Shown here piece after piece: positions 56,400 through 64,000 of a DNA stretch of 64,000 nucleotides. Made by a program: the position numbers and the translations under genes. Each line of letters begins with the position of its first letter. Positions within the stretch are counted from its first letter, which is position 1. Source of the stretch: Cynocephalus volans (Eukaryota > Chordata > Mammalia > Dermoptera > Cynocephalidae); the NCBI RefSeq assembly GCF_027409185.1, contig NC_084463.1, forward strand, positions 164,161,869-164,225,868, in the 5' to 3' direction. Below the pieces are notes generated by a model, which did not search any database, was not told the DNA's origin, and worked only from the letters and a program-made list of their open reading frames with translations.

Positions 56400-59170
56400 G
56401 TAAGCGCGGCGCGCAGGGCGACCACGTGGCGGCGGAACCGAGACCCGGCGAGAATGCGCGGAATGCGCGGTGCGGCCTCGCGCGGCCGCCCAGGGTCCCG
56501 CGCCGCGAGCGCTCGCCGCAGCCTCCCCTCCCCCGTCCCCAGCCCCGTCACCCGGGGCTCGCTGGGGCAAGTCGAGGCCCGCCCGAACACCCCGGAAGGG
56601 CTTGGTGACCCCGCGCTCCTAGAACTGCCCAAGGGATCCAAACCCGCGGCCCCCAGCAGCCCCAAAGTGCGGTTCCGGGGGACCCCGGAGGAAGGGTGCC
56701 AGCCCTCCTGCGCACTAGGAAAAACGCCCTCCCCGCCTTTGTAAGTGTCCGGAGACCCAGAGCTCGGGGGTCCCCCGTTCAAATAAAGACCCCGCCGTCC
56801 CCGCACCCACTCCAGGGCCAAGGCGAACGACGGAAAACTCTTCTGGAGTTTCACGGGCGTCAAGAAGCGGCTGGCGGGCGCGGGCATGCGGGGCGCTTGC
56901 CGCAGACGGTCTCCGGGAACGGGCGGGGTGTGGGGGCGCCGTGGGGGCCCACGAGGGTCTTAGTGCCGTGAGTCCGGTCCCCGCGAGCCCCGCGGGACAT
57001 GGAGGCCGGACGTGGCCTCCGAGGGCGTGCCCCGTACCCCGCGATTTCCCTGTTCTGGGTGGAGGTGGGTTTCTCCATCTGGGCGCCCACTCCCCACCGC
57101 TTGGCCAGAGACCAGCCGGAGGCCGGAGCCGGAAGGCCGGGGAGTTCCTAGCGGACTTCGGGGTTCCTATTGCCCAGGGCACCGGGCGATGCTTTTGAGG
57201 GGTGGGCGTCGAGGAGTTCCCAGCTTCTTTCAACCGCACGAGCCGCACCTTCACCCTCGGGACTCCAGATGCGTCCCTGGAGGCAGGGCCCCCTTCCTGC
57301 TGGGTTTGCTTTTTAACTCCCGCGCCCTCCTCGCCCGCAGCCTTCAGAGCTGGGGGAGGGGCGTCCCTTCCCCGCAGCTGCCCGGCAGACGACAGGGGCG
57401 CTGGGGGTCGGGGGACGCGGCGCCATCGGTGCGTGGCTGAAATTAACTGACCACAGGCGGAAACGCACGTCCACGGCGTGGGGCGCTGGGGGGTGCGGCC
57501 GCCCGTGTTCCTAGCGTGTGGCTGTCCCGGGTGGGCACCGGGGACGACTTCGTCCCGGACAGTCCGCACCTTTGGGGCGCCCGGGGTAGGCACCATGTAG
57601 CCCGGGCGGAGCTGGCGCAGCACATGAGCCATCGAGGGCGCCCCAAAAGCGTGCAGTGTGGGGGAAGGGGAGCCCGTGTGCCCCCGGAACCCGGGGGCCG
57701 GCATTCGGAAGCGTTTTCCCTGGCGACTTAAGTACTTAACAATGGAAAACACGCAGAGCAGGAGCCAAGTCCTTTCAAGTCGCCGCCAGGTATGCGGCTG
57801 CAGGTGACCCCACCTGGGCGCGCCTCCCGGGGAAGGGCCGGTGCCGGAGGGCGCCCGCGGGAGGTGGGCAGCGAGCCCCGCACCCCGCTCCGCAGAGCCC
57901 CCCGCCGGGCGGCGCGCAGTCGCCGTGCGTCCTGGGGTCTGCGCCGCGGCGCGCCGGTTCCTGAATGAACGCGCGCCCTGCCCCCGCCCGAATGGAGGTT
58001 CCCACAGCCAGGGACGGTGGCAAACGCGCGCCGGCGGCGGAATTCACCCGCGGGGGCTGACCGCCCGCTCCCGCCGCGGCCCCCGGGGCGGGGGACCGAG
58101 GGGCGAGGAGAGTGACTTAAGTTGCTTTTGGATGCTCTTTTCTACCAATGCAGTTTCCCCTCCGACTGGGCCACTGGCCCTTTGTCTCCAGTGGTCACCA
58201 AGAAATAAGCGCAGAGCACTTTAAATGAGTCCAGACCTCGCAGTGCCTGCTTCGGGGTGGGTTTTAAAAAGACAGTGCAAAGTTAAAACTGCAAAAGAAA
58301 AGTTTTTACGAGTTACTTTTCTCTTTGGAAGAAAAAATCAAAATCAAAATACTTCCTCTGCGCTTCTTGAAGCAATGGCCCCCAAGGGCCCGGCGCTGTT
58401 GGGTCCCTCGGGGACTCCGGGGACCGCCAAGCAGGGTTCCCGGGGGTGGAGGCTGGGCGGCTGGCGCTCCCCGCCGGGCCCCGAATCCCAGCGCCTCCCC
58501 CGCCGGTTCCTGGACGGCTCTTCACGCTCGTCTGCTGGGCTTGCACTTTTGCGCCCGTCCCTGAGCCAGGGACTCCAAGAAGTTCCTCGTCGAGATCTGC
58601 CCGGCCCGCCTAGTAACAGCGCCTCGCCCCCATTGGCTCATGCTAATTCCAGTTTCCTCCGTCTTCCTCCCGGGCGGGGGGAAGCTCCCTCCGGGGACCC
58701 GGAGCCCGTTTGCCGGAGCGGGCGAGCCTCTTCCTGCCCCGCTGCCCCTCGTGGACGCGGGCCCGCCTCGAGCCTCGGGCAGGGCCGGGGCGCCTCCAGG
58801 GCTCGGGCCCCCCTCGGCCCCCCGGGACGGGAGCTGCCGGCCGATGGCGCGCGGGCCCATAAATCATCCGGGCGGCCGCCCGGTCGGGATTTTATGAATG
58901 AAAAAGCATCCGGGCCGCCCTCGTGCGCTGCGGAGGCTCGGCGGGGTGCGGGGCTGGTGCGAGCGTGGGTGCCCGGGGAGGGGGACGTGGCGGTGGGTGC
59001 AGCCTGCTCCGGCCACCCACCGCTTCCCGGACGTGAGCCGGGGGTCATTACCCTCCAGGGCCCCGAATATGAGTGACCCTAATTCCTAGCGGGGGAGGGG
59101 GCGCGGCAGGAATCCGCCCCGAAAGGGGGGTGTCGCCTCGCTGCGGGCACCCTGGCGGAGGGGGAGGGGG
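56280..59170. promoter_or_regulatory. Second CpG-rich block, about 1.5-4.4 kb upstream of CCND1
   Basis: CpG and G+C density rise sharply at about 56280 and stay high to about 58120. After a less GC-rich interval (58120-58370) they rise again to 59170. Long overlapping open frames on both strands here come from GC-rich composition, not from coding selection. A candidate spliced exon sits at the left edge and a CCAAT/octamer/TATA-like cluster at 58632-58865. It may be part of a broad CCND1 promoter domain or the promoter of an upstream non-coding RNA. Confidence 0.6.
58632..58865 (+). promoter_or_regulatory. Promoter-like motif cluster upstream of CCND1
   Basis: Within the CpG-rich block there is an inverted CCAAT box (ATTGG, 58632-58636), an octamer-like ATGCTAAT 4 bp further on (58640-58647), C-rich GC-box-like tracts, and an isolated TATA-like CATAAATC at 58858-58865. 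It lies about 1.8-2.0 kb upstream of the inferred CCND1 start. It could be an alternative start or an enhancer. Evidence is motif-level only. Confidence 0.3.
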
Positions 59171-60100
59171 CTTTTCTAATCCGTTTTCTTTGAACTTTTC
59201 CTGTTAGGGGCATACGGTCGTTTGATGACACTAAAGTATATTAAGAAGTAAATAAATGTACAGTTTTCATAATTGGGGGGTAGGTATTGTAAGAAGAAAA
59301 AGTGTGAAGACTGGGTAAAATGTCCTTTTATTTTTATGTTTAAAAAAAAAAAACCACCAAAGAGGCAGAACCTTTCCTAGAAAACACGACGTCCTTAATT
59401 TTGTCTCTTTCTTAAGTTGCAATGATATTGGGGACCCTCGCGTATAACCACGAGCACCCATGGATTTTGTTTGAAGTCGTCAGATCGATGCACCCATTTA
59501 TTTCACTTGTGATTGTTTTAATTCTTGCCAGCCCCTGCCATCCTCCCCACGCTCAGGAATGCAGCCCGGGGGCAAATCCTAAAGGTGAAGGGGCGTCCAC
59601 ACCCCAACAAAGCCACTTAGCGAGCTCCCGGGGGTCTTGTCCCAAGCGCAGAGACAGCTAATATTTCTAGCGATTTCATTTTTTTTTTTTAATTAAAAAG
59701 GGAGTCAGGACAGAGACCCCTGTTTCTCAGCCTTCCCTTCAGAGCTGTGTTTCTCCCGGTTGACTCGCTGGCACGGGTTGGGGGGGGACATTTGGGGACC
59801 CCCGCAAGGACGGACTAGTCAAGGTAGGACGACAGCCCTCAGATCCCACGGGCGAGGGCAGGAGGAAGCACCGCCGGCCACCATCTTGGGCTGCTGCTGG
59901 AATTTTCGGGCATTTGTTTTATGTTACTTTATTTTTTGAGGGAGCGCATGCCAGGCTGAAATCCCTTTAATGCTGAGGGTTTCCCCCTTAGGCGTTTGCA
60001 GCGACCCCCACGTGTGCCGGGATGAAGCCTGCCCCGGGGCTGTGCGCTCTGTCCTGCGTCCCTGCACGTTCAATGGTTCCTGAAGTTTACACGTGTGAAT
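59170..60100. other. CCND1 upstream flank between two CpG-rich blocks
   Basis: This stretch is non-coding and of mixed composition. It has an AT-rich portion at about 59175-59420 with an A-run at 59342-59353, a T-run near 59680, and otherwise unique sequence. No repeat is recognised. In human, low-abundance promoter-associated RNAs have been described from the CCND1 upstream flank; nothing in this sequence alone proves such a transcript. Confidence 0.5.
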
Positions 60101-60479
60101 GAAAATGAAAGAAGATGCAGACGCGGAGACGCCTCAGCCGGCTCTTCGCCGAGGGTGCCCTCCTGGCGTCTCGGAAATGCGCCCATTCCCCCGGCTCGGA
60201 TACAGGGTGCCGCCGCGCCCCTGAGTCCCCCCTCCATGCGGTCCCTCCGGCTGCGTGTGGCCTGCCCGCCCTCCTAGTTGTCCCCCTCTGCAGAGACACC
60301 CTGACCCCACTCCCCAAATCCCGGGGGACCCCCTCGGGAAGGACGCTCCCCCGGCACCTCTCTTTCTCCGGAGGCGAGAAGGGCAGCCGCAGGGCGATTT
60401 GCATTTCTGTGCAATACGGGCTTGGGGGGCACCTCCGCGGCGGGGCAGGCGTGGCGCCTCCTCGGGGACGGCTTTCGGG

Positions 60480-60642
60480 CTCTGCCCCCGGCTGCTCCCG
60501 GCGCTCGGCGCCCGCGCCCCCTCCCCCTGCGCCCGCCCCCTCGCTCCCATTCTCTGCGCAGCTTTGATCTCTGCTTAACAACAGTAACGTCACACGGGCT
60601 ACAGGGGAGTTTTGTCGAAGTTGCAAAGTCCTGGAGCCTCCA
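60480..60642 (+). promoter_or_regulatory. CCND1: CCND1 core promoter: TCF/LEF, CRE, kappaB-like and GC boxes
   Basis: Seen in the sequence: a TCF/LEF motif CTTTGATC at 60562-60569, a CRE-type site TAACGTCA at 60585-60592, and a kappaB-like GGGGAGTTTT at 60604-60613. GC-box-like C-rich runs lie at 60511-60540. There is no TATA box in the usual place. These are the elements described for the human CCND1 proximal promoter (beta-catenin/LEF, CREB/ATF and NF-kappaB responsiveness). Their offsets agree on one start site near 60643. The promoter sits in a dense CpG island. Activity in this species is inferred from conservation. Confidence 0.9.
60517..60540 (-). promoter_or_regulatory. G-quadruplex-forming pattern in the CCND1 promoter (minus strand)
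   Basis: On the minus strand the pattern is G5-N1-G3-N4-G5-N1-G5, about 100 bp upstream of the inferred start. The same bases serve as GC boxes on the plus strand. Folding is predicted from the pattern only. Confidence 0.55.
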
Positions 60643-60801
60643 GAGGGCTGTCGGCGCAGCAGCAGCGAGCAGCAAGAGTCCGCGCGCTCCAGCGAGCGGC
60701 AGAAGGGCGCGAGGCAGCGCGGGGCAGCAGGAGCCAGAGCCGAGCGCGGAGCGAGCCCGGACCCGCCGCCCTCCCCAGGCCGCCCAGGCAGAGCCCCAGC
60801 C
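60643..60801 (+). other. CCND1: CCND1 5' untranslated region (exon 1)
   Basis: This is the transcribed leader of CCND1 exon 1. The start near 60643 is inferred. The TCF/LEF, CRE and kappaB-like elements lie 81, 58 and 39 bp upstream of this point, the positions reported for human CCND1. The leader is about 159 nt, rich in GCAGC/GAGC repeats and G+C, and contains no ATG, so scanning should reach the 60802 start unimpeded. Some annotations of the human gene begin about 50 nt further upstream, so the true 5' end may be near 60590. Confidence 0.8.
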
Positions 60802-63546
60802 ATGGAACACCAGCTCCTGTGCTGCGAGGTGGAGACCATCCGCCGCGCGTACCCCGATGGCAACCTCCTCAACGACCGGGTGCTGCGCGCCATGCTCAAG
60901 GCGGAGGAGACCTGCGCGCCCTCCGTGTCCTATTTCAAGTGTGTGCAGAAGGAGATCGTGCCGTCCATGCGGAAGATCGTGGCCACCTGGATGCTGGAGG
61001 TGCGGGGCTTCGGGCGGCTCTCGAGACATTCCTGCCACTTGTTGCCCAAACCCACGTTTCTTTGCCCCGTATCTCCCTCCTTTCTCTTCCGCTCCGACTT
61101 TGAAGTCTGCCGGGGTGTTGCTAGGAATCTGTATTTTCAAAATAAATAGACATCGTGGGTACTTTTGGAACGAGGAAGGGGTGGGGGCGGGGGTTTAGAA
61201 ATTCCCTTTCCCGGGGAGGGGGGGTCGGGGAGCGTGCCTTCGGGGGCAGCCAGTGCCGGGGGGCACCCCCATGTGCCCGAGGGTGCGGGCTGGCAGGCGG
61301 AGCGCCCTTTGTGGCCCCCGCGTGCGCCCCGGCTCCGCTGCACCTCTCTCCCCGCCGCCGCGGCCCCGAGCCGTCAGCTCCGGGGAGGGGGCATAGGTTT
61401 GATTTTTAAATTAATATCCATGGACACGTATGCAAGGGCCGCTCGTGCCAGTATTATGCGCCATCTTTCCTCTTTGATTGCAAAGCAAAAGTGTTTATTA
61501 ATAATTGGGGGCAGGGTGGGGGTGGGGAGCGGCCGACGGGGTGCTGGGGCCGCCGCGAGGGGCAGCGCGGCTGCCGGGAGCCGGCGGGAGGGGCGCGCGG
61601 CGACGGTGCGGGCCGTTTGGGGGGAACCCCACTCGGGAAAGGGGGGGCCCTTTGTTCGAGCTGCAAGTCCCGGGGCGCCCCGCATGGGCAGCCTGGCCCG
61701 GAGATCATGCCGGGCTGCAAGGTCGCGTGGCCCCTAAGACGTCAGGGAATGGCCCCTGTCTGCAGGGGTCTTGGCTCAGGGGACACTCTGGGAGCGAGCC
61801 GGGGGTCCGAAGCACATTTGCAGGCTTTTGGTGGGGGCCTGAGGGGCCCGCGAGTATTTTTAAATAATTTTTGAAAGTGCGGCGTGGTGCCCTTGCGAGA
61901 GGCGAGCGGCGCCCGCGCCCAGGGGGAAGGGGGGCCCTGGAGTTTGAATTCCTGGGGCTCTCCCCGGAGCTTGTAACGAGCTCCCGACCCCCGGCCTGGG
62001 TAAAGGGCCTCCCGAGGGTCATTTTCGGGGGTTTTTTACGCGCCCAGTTATTTTTTTTATATTTTTAAATATTTTTTGAAAAGATGACGTCTGGGGAAAT
62101 GCGGCGCGGCGGCCTGGGACGCCACCTTTGTGTCTCGCAGGCGCGGCGAGCGTGACGCCTCAGCTCGGCGGCCCGCCCCGCGGCCCTGCTCCCCCGTGGG
62201 TGCCGACCCCCGGCCGGGCGGACTCCCAAGCTCCAAGGCGGGCCGGGGTCCCCGGGGCCGGCAGCCAGCGCCGCCGCGCACGCCGCCCAGCCGTGCCCGC
62301 TCCCGCCCCCACTGTGCCAGCCTCGCTGGGACTTTCCCTTTCAGTTTCGGGGTGGGTGGGTCCTGGGGACACGGGGTGGGGGGCGCGCATCGCGGGACAC
62401 TCCTGCCGCCCCCTGCCCCACCGCCCCGCGCCCTCCGGGACTGGCAGCCCTGGCGCGAGCGGCGTGGGGTGCGGGGTCGCCGCCGAGGGGGGTCCCGGCG
62501 GCGGCGGTCACGGCCCCCTGTGCCCCCGCAGGTCTGCGAGGAGCAGAAGTGCGAGGAGGAGGTCTTCCCGCTGGCCATGAACTACCTGGACCGCTTCCTG
62601 TCGCTGGAGCCCCTGAAAAAGAGCCGCCTGCAGCTGCTGGGGGCCACCTGCATGTTCGTGGCCTCGAAGATGAAGGAGACCATCCCCCTGACGGCCGAGA
62701 AGTTGTGCATCTACACTGACAACTCCATCCGGCCCGACGAGCTGCTGGTAACCCTGGGACCCCCCGACCCCACTGATGCCCCCCTACCCGACACCCCCAT
62801 AGCCGCGGGACCCCGGGGCTGAGGGGAGGTGCGGGAGGCCCGGTCCGACGCTGGCGGATCTTCTGCCCCGAAGGAGGGCGGCCACACTGCTCGGGGCCCC
62901 TCTGTCGGGGGAGCGGGCGGGATCCCAGCCGCCCCCCATCTCCACGGCCCCGCAGCGCCGCTTCCCACCGACTCCCACCACGTTTGCGCCCCGGAGCGTG
63001 GCCCAAAAGTGGGCGGCGCGCGCCCTCTAGCGGCAACGGCGCGCGGGCTCCGCGCTAATTGCTAAGGCCTGTCGGAGTTGAATTCCAGGTGGTGGGAGGT
63101 CTTTTTGTCCCCACTGCTAAGCAGTCTGGTCGATAGTGAGAACAGGGGCCTTTTCACACGGCGCCTTTTCTGTTTTGATCTGGAATCGCGTGGTGCCTCC
63201 AACACTCCGGACCCCCCAGCTTTCACCATCCCTCCTCCCACCCCAGGACTGCAAACCAAATGCAGAGGCCAGTGACCTGAGGCGGTGTCGGTCTGTCTGT
63301 CCAGGCTCCCTTCCACCCTGCCTCACTAGGGCCCCCAGGGTCTGACCGTGCACTTCTTTTGATGCTGCTTCACCCCGTTTTCACAGCAAATGGAGCTGCT
63401 CCTGGTGAACAAACTCAAGTGGAACCTGGCGGCAATGACCCCCCACGATTTCATTGAACACTTCCTCTCCAAAATGCCAGAGGCCGAGGAAAACAAACAG
63501 ATCATCCGCAAACACGCACAGACCTTCGTCGCCCTCTGTGCCACAG
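60802..63546 (+). CDS. CCND1: Cyclin D1, N-terminal part (exons 1-3; gene continues past window)
   Basis: Cyclin D1 is the regulatory subunit of CDK4/CDK6; in the nucleus the complex phosphorylates RB and drives G1/S entry. Coding exons are 60802-60999 (198 nt), 62532-62747 (216 nt) and 63387-63546 (160 nt), each bounded by AG/GT. They encode residues 1-191 plus the first base of codon 192, out of about 295 in the family. The ATG at 60802 has G at -3 and +4. Visible hallmarks are the LxCxE RB-binding motif (L5, C7, E9), the hydrophobic patch starting at M56 (M56, I59, W63), the cyclin box running through exons 1-3, and the CDK-contact lysine K112 in exon 2. Compared with the human protein as I remember it, differences are few and conservative (for example G20, I52-V53, L94, D135). 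No frameshift or stop is seen. The C-terminal cyclin fold and the T286 degron lie in exons beyond the window. Identification is essentially certain. Confidence 0.98.
61000..62531 (+). other. CCND1: CCND1 intron 1
   Basis: The donor is GAG|GTGCGG at 60999/61000 and the acceptor is CCCCCGCAG|GTC at 62531/62532; the intron is phase 0 and 1,532 bp long. It is very GC-rich apart from a compact AT-rich block at 61395-61507, which has TCF-like and homeodomain-like motifs, and two near-identical AT-rich motifs near 61855 and 62060. A G-quadruplex pattern (G5-N2-G3-N-G5-N-G4) lies at 61507-61527. Reading through the donor stays open to a TAG at 61147, directly after an AATAAA hexamer at 61141. Confidence 0.92.
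62748..63386 (+). other. CCND1: CCND1 intron 2
   Basis: The donor is CTG|GTAACC and the acceptor is TTTTCACAG|CAA; the intron is phase 0 and 639 bp long. The first 300 bp stays GC-rich; after about 63060 composition becomes ordinary and the CpG island ends. No repeat or second gene is seen inside. Confidence 0.93.
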
Positions 63547-64000
63547 GTAGGGTGGCACCTGCCCCAGTCCCTCCCTTATCCAACCAGCCGGCCTCCCTGG
63601 GTGACCCTGGCCAATTCCTTGCTCTCTGCCTGGGTCTCCTCATCCAGAGAGATGGCCCCAAGTCTCCAGTTTGGTGAGCAGAGGACTTGGGGGATTTCTT
63701 GGAACTAGATGGAGGTAGGGGGGCTGCTCTGTCCCAGCCACGGCCACCATGCAGTGTCATGGGGATCGGTGTGGACGGCCCAGCCTGCCTGTGTGCAGCT
63801 CCTGTGGCTTCCTCTCCCCGTGCCAGGCAGCCTGTGGCCACTCTATGCTGAAAGGGGTTTACCTTGGCTGCAGGGCTTGCCTCCTCCCCCCACCCACCTC
63901 CAGCCGTTCCCCTGTCCTCAAGGAGCCTGGGCTGCAGGGCCCCCCTCTTGGCCTCTCCTGGGCTGGGCCACCTGCCAGGGGCGCCTACAGGGGTGGGGAG
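63547..64000 (+). other. CCND1: CCND1 intron 3 (start; continues past window)
   Basis: The donor CACAG|GTAGGG follows the first base of codon 192 (phase 1), as in human CCND1. The remaining 454 bp is unique, pyrimidine-rich intronic sequence without a further exon, so exon 4 must lie to the right of the window. Confidence 0.93.

Larger units (their letters stand above)
60100..63060. promoter_or_regulatory. CpG island over CCND1 promoter, exon 1, intron 1 and exon 2
   Basis: By eye, G+C and CpG density are very high and almost continuous across this span, broken only by two short AT-rich patches in intron 1 (about 61395-61507 and 61855-62085). This is typical of a constitutively unmethylated developmental or cell-cycle promoter. 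The exact borders were not computed. Confidence 0.8.

Noticed and set aside
56715..57752. 345-codon open frame on the minus strand
   Set aside because: It lies in very GC-rich, CpG-rich DNA where stop codons are rare. Frames on both strands overlap and the protein is proline/arginine/glycine-rich with no domain. Composition explains it.
58225..59076. 283-codon open frame on the plus strand
   Set aside because: Same reason: GC-rich sequence, low-complexity proline/glycine/arginine composition, no domain, no splice or promoter fit.
59342..59353. Poly(A) run as a retroelement tail
   Set aside because: No recognisable element upstream and no target duplication. A bare simple A-run.
60274..61140. 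288-codon minus frame and several plus frames over CCND1 exon 1
   Set aside because: Shadows of the CpG island and the true exon 1. Only the 60802 frame gives a recognisable protein.
62341..63036. 231-codon minus frame over exon 2
   Set aside because: Antisense shadow of exon 2 in GC-rich DNA.

Overview
The window is mammalian nuclear DNA. It holds the start of one recognisable protein-coding gene, CCND1 (cyclin D1, + strand). The promoter, exons 1-3 and the first bases of intron 3 lie in the last 3.4 kb; the remaining exons are beyond the right edge. The 60 kb before it is a gene desert. I found no other convincing coding gene and no rRNA, tRNA or CRISPR array. The open frames there are short, lack domains and fall largely in repeats.

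Lineage: four tRNA-related SINEs (24031-24130, 30691-30772, 39008-39151, 54618-54724) resemble the equine repetitive element (ERE) group, which points to an odd-toed ungulate (horse, rhinoceros or tapir). This is from memory of the family consensus; I cannot name the species.

Layout. 1-25 kb: a dense repeat landscape. It includes L1 pieces, many MaLR (MLT1/MST-type) LTRs in both orientations, a Tigger DNA transposon with the N-terminus of its transposase, two 79-bp mariner-like inverted-repeat elements, a second palindromic element, and a 20-bp minisatellite split by an LTR. 25-38 kb: more unique sequence with a few LTRs and an AT-rich, enhancer-like block near 34.4-34.9 kb. 38-51 kb: L1 pieces, a young SINE with a perfect 19-bp target-site duplication, a CA microsatellite, and MIR and LTR remnants. 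51-56 kb: mostly unique sequence with MIRs, one LTR and one SINE. 56.2-59.2 kb: a strongly GC-rich, CpG-rich block with a candidate spliced exon at its left edge and a promoter-like motif cluster near 58.63-58.90 kb. 60.1-63.1 kb: the CCND1 CpG island.

The CCND1 core promoter keeps a TCF/LEF site, a CRE and a kappaB-like site at spacings that all place the start site near 60643, matching the published human arrangement. Exon lengths of 198, 216 and 160 bp agree with human CCND1. Most of the upstream DNA is best read as repeat-filled regulatory territory. Candidate control elements are inferred from composition and motifs only; no alignment or repeat search could be run, and repeat family names are from memory.
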